Shown: piece by piece, positions 38,049 to 47,900 of the stretch
Numbering within the stretch: the first letter of the stretch is position 1
Layout of the letters: each line of letters opens with the position of its first letter
Assembly: GCF_000755165.1 (NCBI RefSeq)
Contig: NC_025872.1
Location: 42,792 to 106,791 of the forward strand
Length of the DNA stretch: 64,000 nt
Direction of reading: 5' to 3'
DNA from: Leishmania panamensis
Lineage: Eukaryota; Euglenozoa; Kinetoplastea; Trypanosomatida; Trypanosomatidae
The notes under the pieces: model-generated
Told to the model about the DNA's origin: nothing
Databases searched by the model: none
Seen by the model: only the letters and a program-made list of their open reading frames with translations
Program-made: the position numbers and the translations under genes

Positions 38049-38050
38049 CT
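38049..38050 (-). promoter_or_regulatory. Predicted spliced-leader acceptor AG for the cyclin gene
   Basis: A sense tract CTTTCTCATTACCCCCTCCC is followed by TTCATCTGTAG. The predicted 5' UTR is 109 nt. Confidence 0.5.
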
Positions 38051-38323
38051 ACAGATGAAGGGAGGGGGTAATGAGAAAGACGGAGGCGGCTCGCGACTCA
38101 ACGAGACGGAACCACGACACCTGTTCAGCTCTGTGGAATAACGTATCACCTGCCCCGCTGCATATCTGTGTGTTACGTGGGTGCGTAAGTTCCAAGACAA
38201 TGGAGAGAGAGAGAGAGTGGCGAACGGAATAGCCGCCCAGGGAGATGAGGGCTCGAGATGACACCACTCAGACGCAGGTGATACCAGATGTAATGCACAC
38301 CTCTCTCTAGACACCTGCCGCAG

Positions 38324-38338
38324 CACACACACACACAC
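38324..38338. repeat. (CA)n microsatellite
   Basis: Fifteen bases of uninterrupted alternating C and A on the given strand, in the cyclin 5' spacer. Confidence 0.85.
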
Positions 38339-38554
38339 ATCCTTCCTCGTCCCTCTTCCAGTGACAGAGGGCACTGCCAGACAGCACGCGAGTTCCCCAC
38401 CTGGCTGCTCACAATAATTGCAAGCAGGAACACCAAGCAAACAGGCGAGAGGAAAGAGTCGCAAGAAAATGACAGGTGCACCGTACGCCTCCTCTGCCTG
38501 TCTACTCCTTCATTATCAGAGGAAGGTCATAAAAGGGCTGCTGAGGTAGCGGGT

Positions 38555-38570
38555 GGGGGGGGGGGGGGGG
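38555..38570. repeat. G16 homopolymer
   Basis: Sixteen consecutive G on the given strand (C on the sense strand), the longest homopolymer in the window. Confidence 0.9.
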
Positions 38571-39232
38571 CAGTGGAGAAGCCAAGGGCAACACCGCTGC
38601 GGGAAGCCACTGTTTTGTTCGTGGGTGCTTCTGCAGTCTTTGATAGTCGAGCGTAGTCCAACTTTATTCGGGGCGGTGCTTCGCTTGCACGGAGAGTCAC
38701 ACAGAAACACGTAGAGAGAGAGAGAGAGACACGCCATGGGCACTGCACGTTGCAGCTAAAAGGGGGGGGGGCATTAAATCGACGGTCACGGAGGCGTGAG
38801 GAGCCCTGAAGCGGAGGAGAAGCGTGGGCAGGGCAGGGAGAGAAGGAGGCTCGAATTTACTTGCTCGTAACTGAGCCAAAATAAAGGACAAGAAAAGCCC
38901 CGAGACGCACCACGATACAAACGCATCACCAACCAGAGCACGTCAGGCGGAGTTCAACAATGCGTTGAAAGAAAATGCGAAGCCTCTTACGTCAAGTGGA
39001 TCCGCGCCCTCCTCCTCGCTTCTCCGCTCTCGCCAAGCTCAACACGCCTGCCCACCCCCTTTCTTTTCCGGCCTGTGTCGCTCTTCTCAAATTCACTACA
39101 GAAGTCAGAGTGCGCATCCGAGTTGGGGGAACGCAACACAAGGCGGGTCCACACTCGCCCCCCCCTCCTTCTCTGTCGTTCTGTCCATCCACTGCGGACG
39201 AGATGCACCCGCATGAGGCGGCAAAAGCGGCA

Positions 39233-40261
39233 CTACACCAGAGGAAGCTTGTCCACACGGAGCAGATGGCTAAAGAAGGTGTCTGCCGCCACGCTCAGCA
39301 TGACGCGTACAAGTGCACCCGAGGCGGGACGGTAGGACTGACCATCCGTGATGTTCGTCCCGCCTGTCCTCACGCGGACAGGGATGGAAGTGTACGTGGC
39401 GGTTTCCCGAACTTGTGCGTCGGATGCGTAGACGGCTGCCATCAAACCCACGGTTGTGCTGCTCGAGGGGTCGATGTTCGTGTAGTACCACTGCAGCCCT
39501 GAGGCCACGATACCTACGCTCGCAGCAGTGGAGGACAGATTCGACACGATGGCCGCATAGGCCTCCTCTGTCCATGCGATGGCCACGTCAATGGGAAACA
39601 GAGTCACCTGCCGACCATGCGAACCCGCCAGAATGTGGTCCGCCGCAGAGGGATCCATGTAGAAGTTCCGCTCCGCCTTCGTATTGGTGGGGAGGAGGAC
39701 GTTTGCGTTGCCCGCCTTGTTGAAGGCGCCACCGGCAACAAAGATGTCGACGATGTTGGAGCGGTGCGTTGAGTACGCTGCTAAAAAGTACGCCGCCTCC
39801 GTGCACGGACCGGCAATGATAAACTTGACGAGCCGCTTCGCCACCATCTGGTCAAGCGGGGCCGCAAAGTTGTCGGGGGAGGACATATGCGAGGCGTACA
39901 CTGGAACAGCCTTTGTGTACCCCTCCGCCTTGAGTGCACTGAGGATGGCCTCAACGTTACCGGTCTTCGAACGCAACCTCTCGACAGCGAGGCTGTTGTT
40001 GTTCAGCACAATCATGCCGATGATAATGTCACGGCGCTGGGCAAGATAGCGAATCACCTCCATGTTGTACGGCGTGCCGTCGGTGAAGAGCACAATAGGG
40101 ACAATGGCCGACGTCGTCTTCGCAGTCCGCCCAAAGGCATAAATGACGAGTAAAAGGAGAAAGAGGAAGTAACATGCGAGCGCAATGCGCTTGAGAATGC
40201 TGATCTTGCCTGGCTGCGGCACGTCATTCCAGCGTTGGTAATACTCCTTGAGCTGATCCAT
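39233..40261 (-). CDS. Membrane-anchored nucleoside-hydrolase-like protein, active site degenerate
   Basis: 342 residues from the ATG at 40261, supported by an acceptor 38 nt upstream. A basic N terminus is followed by one transmembrane segment at 25-43, suggesting a type II signal anchor with the large domain outside the cytosol or in a lumen. The rest follows the inosine-uridine nucleoside hydrolase fold: IVLFTDGTPYN at 56-66 aligns with the DTDxGxDD motif, FIIAGPCTEAAYFL at 147-160 with the GPLTN strand, VAGGAF, and AERNFYMDPSAAD at 196-208 with the ribose-binding segment. Of the motif aspartates only Asp61 is kept; the others are Phe, Tyr and Asn. Ca2+-dependent hydrolysis is therefore unlikely. 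Possibly a binding or surface protein. Confidence 0.83.
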   Translation of the reverse strand: MDQLKEYYQRWNDVPQPGKISILKRIALACYFLFLLLLVIYAFGRTAKTTSAIVPIVLFTDGTPYNMEVIRYLAQRRDIIIGMIVLNNNSLAVERLRSKTGNVEAILSALKAEGYTKAVPVYASHMSSPDNFAAPLDQMVAKRLVKFIIAGPCTEAAYFLAAYSTHRSNIVDIFVAGGAFNKAGNANVLLPTNTKAERNFYMDPSAADHILAGSHGRQVTLFPIDVAIAWTEEAYAAIVSNLSSTAASVGIVASGLQWYYTNIDPSSSTTVGLMAAVYASDAQVRETATYTSIPVRVRTGGTNITDGQSYRPASGALVRVMLSVAADTFFSHLLRVDKLPLV

Positions 40262-41330
40262 TTCTTTCCGTTCGGTCTCTCCTCGTGCGTGTCGGCGTCT
40301 GGTGAATTGGGGGGGAAGGGGGGGGGGCAGGACAACGCGAGGGGACGAAAGTGCGCCCAGCCAACGTGTCTCACGGCAGTGTAGAGGGAAAAAATGCCCA
40401 GCGGTGGCGAGAAGAGGAGGAGGGTTGGCCACGCTCTCCGTCACCCTGCGACACGCGAGCGAAGGGCAGACCCACCACGAGGACAGTGACGGACACTGCA
40501 GAGCAGCGACACTACAGCGAGGACGATATCAAGACAGCGAGGCGACGAGTCACGCGAAGAGCGACGAGCAGAGCCTAGGGCCCGCATGCGCATGCAGGGA
40601 GGTGACGGGGTGTAAAGAAAATGCCACAGGCATACGCCCGTGAAGTTGACCGTGTGGCAGATGAGGTATGGGGAGGAGAGGAGTGGTGCGGGTAAAGAGG
40701 TGGCAGCTGGCAGAGGGAAGGGAAAGGTGTGAAGAGACGACATCGACGTCAAGGACGAGGAAAGAGGCGCATCTCAAAGAACAACGAGAAAGGCCTCTGG
40801 TAAGAATGGGATGCCCCACCCTGCCCGCTTGCGACTCCTGCAGGGTAGAGCTGCAGTTCGTTCGTCCCGTCCCACTCTCTATCCGATGTGGCGATAAGGC
40901 GACTGTTGCTGTTGACGTTTTGCGGCCAGAACTGCGTCACGTGTGCCGGCAAAGTATATTTGGGGGGGGGGGGTCTTGTACTTCAGTGGTCGCAAGAGCG
41001 ATAGCAACACCACGACAAAGACGAGCCAGAGAGAACACACAGAAGGCGTGAATTGACGAGGTACAACTCTTGCGAAAGGGGGAAAGAAGCAGCGCAAGAG
41101 AGAAGTCGAGGACAAATCACTGGCGTATACGTGCGGCCTTACGCCTCCCTCCCTCCTCCTATCCTCTCCCCTGTTCTCGCATTCCTCCGGCGCAACCAAT
41201 GTCGTCACATCCTCTTCCACTGAACCAGGTCAGTCCGTGTAGAGACAACTCCATCAGCCTGACAGGAATGAAACTCACAGAAAGGTTGAGTGCTGTGGGT
41301 GTGTGTGTGGGGGGGGGGGTGGAAGGGGCT
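40262..41330. other. Intergenic: nucleoside-hydrolase-like gene 5' flank and VPS52 3' flank
   Basis: G-rich blocks at 40309-40327, about 40964-40974 and 41309-41318 on the given strand; the first forms a sense poly-C splice tract. No coding region supported. Confidence 0.55.
40299..40300 (-). promoter_or_regulatory. Predicted spliced-leader acceptor AG for the nucleoside-hydrolase-like gene
   Basis: The sense poly-C tract (C7 and C11 separated by TT) is followed by AATTCACCAG. The predicted 5' UTR is 38 nt. Confidence 0.5.
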
Positions 41331-44084
41331 TCACTGCAGGCTAGAGGCATCAATGTGCATGGCATAGTTCCGCATGTGCAGGAGGATGTTCTGGTTCGAC
41401 ACAATCAGCGTGCGGATCGGTCGTTGTGCGAACGCCGGCGGATGCGACTCCACTGCAGCGGATATGATCTTCAGAAAGCGCGTATTGCACACAAGACACT
41501 CCATGCACGCCTGCGCAATCACCTCGTTCGCCAGCGGCATGTTGTACATGAGAGACATCACCTGCGTTCGCATGGAATCCAGCGACGGCTTCCAGGAAAG
41601 CAGGAAGTGGTCGGCGATGCGAAGCAGCATAGGTGGCGGAACCTCCTCATTACTTCGCGCCACGCTCATGAAGTCGTAGAAGTACATGTCCAGCAGCTCC
41701 TCCAACAAACGCGTACGATACGTGTTATACATGCTGCGTAGCTGGGTGAAGTCGAAGCGCTCCGCTAGCCTGGTGCCACGGCGCTCCTCGCCAGGGAAGA
41801 CGGCGCACTGCGCGGAAGCCCACATGTAATGCAGTTGGTTCACCACATATGCGTCGCGCATCACCGCTGCATCGATGCCGCTCTCAGCGGGCTGCGACAA
41901 GGCCGCCGAGCCAGCGTGAGTGAGGATGTGCTTGACGATTTCCTCGGCGTAGTGAATCACCTGAACACGCAGGAAGTCGATGTTGCCAACGAGCGCAACG
42001 AAACGGTTCTGACTTTCCGCTGTACCCACCTCGTCCTCCGCCGCCATTAGCGCCACCGCACGCCTGCGCAACTCCGCGTGCTCTGGCTCCTCCCAGGCCA
42101 GCGAAGCGGCAGGGTCTCTGAGGTTCGCGACTCGGTGGTAACTGGCACCCGGGCTACGTGAGTTTGGTGGAGCTGCCAGTCGCGCGCTGACACCACCAAC
42201 ACCGTCACCGGTGTCCGCGATGCATCCTGCAGAAGACGAGAACGACGTCGTAGAAGACGACCTGCTCGACTGCTCCGCTGGGTGCGCCTTTTCACCCTGT
42301 GCCATCGTCATTCGCTCTTCGGCCAGCGCCGCTCCGAGAGCAATGCCTAACAAGGCGCAGGACAGCGCGCTGTAGTTGCGCACAAGTGGGTGTACTGTTG
42401 CGATGCGCTCTGCGACAGAGTGCAGGTGCGCTGTGGACGCCGCAAGCGTGGAGATCTGTGCAGAGCGGAGAGCGACAAGCTGCGCGTCAAAGGTGCGCTT
42501 GAAGCTGGGCCACAGAAGAACCAGAAGCGAGTCGAAGAACGTGTCCAGGCACGCGAGCTTGCGGACTGTCTTCATGTAAAATCGGTACTCGTGGCAGAGG
42601 CGAATGAGCATCAGCAAACCGTAGATGTCCTCCTTGGCGTGCTGGTTCACGCTCGCATGGGGGTGTTGGTTCAGGAGTTGCCGCACACCTCCCGAGGACT
42701 GCAGTAGCACCGCCTCCGAGACGTAGTCGACGATGAACTGCAGTGTCGGCCGAAACACGTCCACGTAGACGGACGTGTCGCCTGCAAAGAACTCGAACGT
42801 GAAGAGATACTCGTGCGTGACCGCGTCACTGAGGAGGTGCAGCACGGAGCGCAGCGTCTCCTCGTACGAGTGCCGGTGACCAGCTGCCTTCTCCAGGGTC
42901 GGGATCAGCGGCGGCGCGAAGGTCCGGGCGAAGATCTCGCCTCGTTTGCCAAGCTGGAACACCTCGCCGTCGGCATGGAATCCTTTGAGGTGCACACTGG
43001 TAACGTATGGCAGCGTGTACACAACATCTGGCGCAGTAGGCTGCACCTTCGTGAAGCTGTTCAGTAGGCTGCTGCTCACGGAGCCGAAGGAGGCACTCGT
43101 CGTGGTGCTGTACTCCATCGCGTTCAGGGTCAGGATGTAGCCCTGAATTTTGCGGAGGTACAGAGAGGACATTATGAAGCAGTACTGTTGCTTGAACTCG
43201 TTGTAGATTGCACGTGTGATGCGGTAGGGGACCAGCGTTAGCTGCCGACTCCCTTCCGTGCCGCAGGCATAGGTGTGCCGCAGCAGAGGTGGAGCGGAGC
43301 GCAGGAAGTGCACAAAGACGGCGTGCTGCTTGAGACTGTTCTCCTGCTGAATGCACACATTTGTGTTTGGTACCGTCAGCACATGCAGCTTGCGCGAGAG
43401 GAAGTCACGCACCTTGATGCATGCAAACACAGTCAGGCTGTCGAGAATACTCAGCAGCTCCGTGTAGATGGTGAACTCTGTCAGGGGCAGGCGCAGCTCT
43501 CGAGCAGTGCGCTGAGGGGCGGTGCCGTTACGGGGGCCAGGTGACGCAGCGGACCCTTGGGGCTCCGAAGGGGCTGGCTGCTGCTGCTGCCACGTACCTT
43601 TTCGGTAGTTCAAGTACTTCAGTAGCTCACGCAGGGTTAGCTGGAAAAGCATCCCCAACTCCCCATCATTCGACTGCGTCACGATCTGCACAAGCTCCGG
43701 TGGTACAACGAGGTGGGAGATTGTGGTCCAGAGGATCCGCTCCGTCACGCGCGCGTTGTTCAGCTCAATGGATGTCTTCGCCAGCGTCTCGCGCACTTCG
43801 CCAATGTCGTGCTGAATTCGATCTAGCTTCTCAATGAACTTCTCCAGCACCGTCTCCATCTCCTCCAACACTGTCACACACTCCCTCAGCGACACATGCA
43901 GCGAGGATACCCACCCACCCTTCTCGATCAGGAAGGACTGGACAAAGGCGGCGCACACATCCTGCAGGGCGGTGCGCGAGGCGTCTCCGTCGAACTGCCT
44001 CCTGGTGCCGAGGTTGGCCTCGATGAAGCTATCTGTAAGATCGATGGTCGCCAAGTCATCGAGATCGCTCTGACTCAAGGCCAT
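41331..44084 (-). CDS. VPS52: VPS52-like subunit of the GARP tethering complex
   Basis: 917 residues, somewhat longer than animal VPS52 (about 720). The N-terminal portion has the Sac2/VPS52 pattern: a short acidic lead, then a coiled coil at about 60-115 (LRECVTVLEEMETVLEKFIEK, IQHDIGEVRETLAKTSIELNN), followed by the characteristic VVPPELVQIV at about 127-136. The long helical rod continues, and the C-terminal SNARE-proximal region ends LANEVIAQACMECL. A Ser/Thr-rich low-complexity insert (about 590-640) accounts for part of the extra length. GARP tethers endosome-derived vesicles at the trans-Golgi network and is conserved in trypanosomatids. No membrane segment is seen. Confidence 0.88.
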   Translation of the reverse strand: MALSQSDLDDLATIDLTDSFIEANLGTRRQFDGDASRTALQDVCAAFVQSFLIEKGGWVSSLHVSLRECVTVLEEMETVLEKFIEKLDRIQHDIGEVRETLAKTSIELNNARVTERILWTTISHLVVPPELVQIVTQSNDGELGMLFQLTLRELLKYLNYRKGTWQQQQPAPSEPQGSAASPGPRNGTAPQRTARELRLPLTEFTIYTELLSILDSLTVFACIKVRDFLSRKLHVLTVPNTNVCIQQENSLKQHAVFVHFLRSAPPLLRHTYACGTEGSRQLTLVPYRITRAIYNEFKQQYCFIMSSLYLRKIQGYILTLNAMEYSTTTSASFGSVSSSLLNSFTKVQPTAPDVVYTLPYVTSVHLKGFHADGEVFQLGKRGEIFARTFAPPLIPTLEKAAGHRHSYEETLRSVLHLLSDAVTHEYLFTFEFFAGDTSVYVDVFRPTLQFIVDYVSEAVLLQSSGGVRQLLNQHPHASVNQHAKEDIYGLLMLIRLCHEYRFYMKTVRKLACLDTFFDSLLVLLWPSFKRTFDAQLVALRSAQISTLAASTAHLHSVAERIATVHPLVRNYSALSCALLGIALGAALAEERMTMAQGEKAHPAEQSSRSSSTTSFSSSAGCIADTGDGVGGVSARLAAPPNSRSPGASYHRVANLRDPAASLAWEEPEHAELRRRAVALMAAEDEVGTAESQNRFVALVGNIDFLRVQVIHYAEEIVKHILTHAGSAALSQPAESGIDAAVMRDAYVVNQLHYMWASAQCAVFPGEERRGTRLAERFDFTQLRSMYNTYRTRLLEELLDMYFYDFMSVARSNEEVPPPMLLRIADHFLLSWKPSLDSMRTQVMSLMYNMPLANEVIAQACMECLVCNTRFLKIISAAVESHPPAFAQRPIRTLIVSNQNILLHMRNYAMHIDASSLQ

Positions 44085-44232
44085 CTTGCTTACCCGCCCA
44101 GAAGCACCCGTTCGTGTAGCGCCAGATGCACCTCGTTTGTCTGAGGGCGTTTCTCATGTGCGTCGAGTGCCCTTCTGGGTTGGGCGCACCTGTGCGCACG
44201 ACACCTTCTGCTTTGCACTCTTCTGTTGGCTT

Positions 44233-44234
44233 CT
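44233..44234 (-). promoter_or_regulatory. Predicted spliced-leader acceptor AG for VPS52
   Basis: A sense C/T tract (complement of about 44300-44340), then a GT repeat, then the first AG in GTGCAG. The predicted 5' UTR is about 148 nt. Confidence 0.35.
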
Positions 44235-44254
44235 GCACGTGGGCACACAGACAG

Positions 44255-44274
44255 ACACACACACACACACACAC
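44255..44274. repeat. (AC)n microsatellite
   Basis: Twenty bases of uninterrupted alternating A and C on the given strand. Confidence 0.9.
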
Positions 44275-44985
44275 GCACGCCACCAATCGGTTTGGCACAG
44301 AGGGAGAGGAAGGAGAAGTGGAGACAAGGTAAAGTAGGGAGAGTGTGTGTGAGAGGTGGTGAAGACACGCAGCGCTGGCCCCTCCAAGGCGCATCTCATA
44401 TTCACGGGATCCGAGCGAGAGGAAGAAACAATTAGGGGACGAAGGAGGAGCCGCAAAGGACGAGGTGCCGACGGTAGCCTCTCTCTCCTTCGCCCCACCT
44501 CCAAAAACTTCGGTGTTGCGGTCCCTGTACGCCTGTCTGCTCCCCTTGTCGACATGCGCCTTTCCGCCCTCTGCGCCTGCATTGGCACTTGTGTCGCTGC
44601 CTGCCCCCCCCCCCTTCTGTGAGCGAGTAGGTGAGTGTCAACTTTGTGTTCGCGTGCTCTTGGCAGCACGCGGATGTGTCAAGGATGCAAAAAGGCAAGC
44701 GCCCGTGCAATGGGCGCAACGCACGCGTGAAGCAAACGGAGATGCACCCGCAGCGCCAAGGCCACATCAGTGTGCGCCACCACTGGTGTGTGCTGCGTGG
44801 GCGTCTAGCCCTGCTCGGTGGTCATGTGGATCGGCATGGCGCGTGCCCAGACGCTGCTCGTTGGCCTCCAGTGTAGTGATGAGCTCCATGAGCGGTGAGC
44901 TCGCAAGCGTACCGGTACATTCGTATCTCTTTCGGCCCTCCCTACCCCACCCCCGTCCGCCTCTCACACGCTCCTTGGCAGGGCG

Positions 44986-47900
44986 CTATTCCAGCTTCGA
45001 CTTCATAAAGTGCAACACTCGATCGTCTGCCTCGCTTGGCGACATACGTAGCGAGACACCGAACACAGCTGCAATGTCGGCAGTACACTGCTCCCAGAGA
45101 GCGTCCAAGGCTGTTTGGGGAGTTGCACCCGTCACCTCAACGAGTACTCTCCCAAGCCTGACGGAAGTTTTGCCGCCATGCACGATTTGCGTCAACTGGA
45201 GAGTGGCTGTCGTGTGCTCGCGCTCACCTAGCAGCACCGCACCTTGGGGCCGCGAGGAGGTCAGTCGCCGCGGCCGGCATAGATGCCCACCACGGTCCAA
45301 CTGGGCCCGTCGAACTGTCTGCAGGATCACAACGCTCCCGTGATTATCAGCGACGGAGATGTCTTCGACGTCGCCGCGTTCGCACACGCGCCAGCCAAAG
45401 TACCGCCGAAAAAACGAGACGCAAAACTCCTTTGCCCTCACCACGTGTCCACTCTGCAGCGACGCAAGATGTATTCGACCACTGGCGACAACGAGTTCTC
45501 GCAGTACGTCTCGCATATCGACGGTAACGCTGTCGATGTCGCCGCTGCCTGAAGTGGTGGTCGAGCGGGTGAGCAGGCGCTGCAACACCAAAACTTCGGC
45601 GCTGAGAATCTGCGCAGGTGCCCACACAAGTGGTATCCATGCCTCACGCAGGAGCTGGACAGAGTCCGCAGCACGGGCTTCCTCCTGCACCCCCGCCACA
45701 CTCACGCCGTACATCAGCTGCAGCCCAAAGGTCTGGCTCAGTCGCAATCCCACGCGGCCGTTCTTGTTGTTCACAAGTGCGCCGAGGGACGCTTCCATAC
45801 GCGCGTGAGAGGCGTCGAGGACGGAGTGCGGCATCGGCAGCGTGTGCAGAGGACTCGGCACCGCGCGAGCCCCTGGTGTACAGCTTGTCGTCTCCATCGT
45901 CGTCCGCGACCTAGGTGGGGCAGTGACGGTGGACGTTGACCACGACAGCGGCGCAGACGACGAAGAAGAATCAGCAGTCAAGCTGGGCCACCTTGCACTC
46001 TTGTAGCTCGCAACGCAGAAGTGTGTGTCGTTCACCGGCACCTCCATCTGTGGATACCGAGTCCATTCGTAGAGGAGAACGTACACACTCCGTATCGCCT
46101 GCCGCTTTGACGAGCGCTGGCAGTACACGTACAGCGAGGGTGGGACGTCGCAGCAGAGGCTGTTCGAAGACGCTGAGCTAGCAGGGAACCCGAAAATGCG
46201 AAGAGGGAGCTCGAGGCAGACCGACCACACCTTTATAAACCGCGTCTCCACGCTCTGGAGGTCGGCGGGCGTGCAGCTCAAAGTCTCGCTGAGAGACTGC
46301 AGGATCGTCTCCGTCGAGGCCATCTCACACTCGGCCCTCAGTTGCTTCCACACCTCTTCCGGGATACGGGGAAGCTCGTGCGCCTCTAGTAGAAGCCGAT
46401 GATAAAGTTGCATCAAGCGCATAGGGACATAGTGCAGAGGCATCGGTTCCGAGACGAGTGTTATCGGTGTGTCGCACAGCGCCTCACTCCCGTTCTGCCG
46501 CAGCTGTCCCCATCCTTCCACAACAACGCCTCCGAACCTCTTGTCGTAGCGGTGGGTCACACGTGTGACACCGTGCTGCCGGGCAAGTGCCCTTTGAGCA
46601 GCCTTGATGAACCCAACAGGAGAAGGAATGGGTCCATTCGGCAACCCTTGACCTGAGGCCGTAGTGGACAAGTTGGTCATCACTTTGGGCAGCAGGGTAG
46701 GACAGTGTAGCACTCTCCACAAGACACCAAAGCTCTCTGGCCCTTCCTCACGATGCACCACGCCCGGCGGCAACCTCGCGGAGGTTCCCACGTTGTTTGA
46801 CCTCGCCGCAGCGTTTCCTCGCCGTCGCGTCATGGAAATTCTTGACCACTGAGGGTGAGAAGCCTGCCTCACCGGCACAGGTGATTCGCGTACAAGGTCA
46901 GCTACAAACACCTGAACCCACTCAGCGGGCTCCGTTTCGCTGAGAGTAACAGGCCTGAGGGCCCACTCACATGAAAGCCGGCACTGCAGCGGTGGAAACG
47001 TGCTGTCATTCATGGAGGTCAGTGCGGAGAGACGCCCTTGCAGATGCTGCATTGCCTCCAACGTCGCCCTCGCGTTGGGACACGATGCGTCCATTACGCA
47101 CCGTAGCAGCATCAGCCACTTTCCCTCTGCGGATCTGCCCTGTTTGCCCTCTCTCTTGCCCACAGCGCACAGAAGTACAGGCGGCAAGTGTGGCGCGACA
47201 ACGAGCCACAGCTCGGTCGCCGTGCCGCGCTTCTTCGTGCATACGTTATGGCCAAAGAGTTCCTTGAGAAAGCCCTGGGCGTTGAATTCGCTCTGTGGAG
47301 AGAAGGTGGTGGTGAAGAGAAGTGCTTCGACCGCCTGCGTGAAAGTGACGCATCCCACAAGGAGCCAGTCCAGGCCCACCGTGTCGCCACCGCCTTCCAC
47401 CCCGTCAAGCGCAGTCGGGGAGGCGCCATGGCCATCCGATGGTGCAAAAAGGTCCGACTGTGAGAGCATCAAGGCCCTCCGCATCGCAGCGTGCGCCGTC
47501 GAAAGCCACGCCGCACTGGCAGGAAGCCGCGTCACCACAACCGCGGTCGACACGGCTGAGCATGACCTCGCTCCGCCACACACCGGCACGGACGACGCTG
47601 TTGGGGAAGCAGTGGTGGACAGGCGCAGGTCATACACTACAGCGTCCTCCCTAGTCACATCCTCCTCGGCCGACGTTTTGCCACGACGCTGTCGCGGCGC
47701 CGCGGCGTCCTCGTCGACCACCGGAGTGAGCGACGCATGAAGTAGGCCACCACAAGGCGCCAGCCACCGCGCTGTCAGGGGCCATAAGTGCAGAAAGGTC
47801 GCCTCCGCGGCTGTGGCCTGGGCCGACATCAGCAAACGCAGTTGCGCTGAGTCACGGCAGTGCTCCTGCACGACTGAGAAGAGAGCTCTGTGGAGTTCCA

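Larger units (their letters stand above)
37940..39232. other. Intergenic: cyclin 5' flank and 3' flank of a nucleoside-hydrolase-like gene
   Basis: Contains the cyclin splice tract, a (CA)n tract at 38324-38338, the longest homopolymer of the window (G16 at 38555-38570), a GA tract at about 38713-38729 and a G run at 38761-38770. No gene supported. Confidence 0.55.
44085..44985. other. Intergenic: VPS52 5' flank and 3' flank of the very large protein gene
   Basis: Holds a (CA)n tract at 44255-44274, purine-rich sequence at about 44300-44345 and a C run at about 44605-44616. No gene supported. Confidence 0.55.

Noticed and set aside
36416..38464. A longer cyclin protein starting at 38464
   Set aside because: The added 175 codons include the predicted splice acceptor at 38049-38050 and CA/CT-repeat sequence; the start at 37939 is preferred.
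47000..47740. A 246-codon plus-strand frame antisense to the very large gene
   Set aside because: A shadow of a GC-rich coding region; many such antisense frames occur under the long genes at 15027-18347, 18858-20879, 27745-30378 and 44986-50448.
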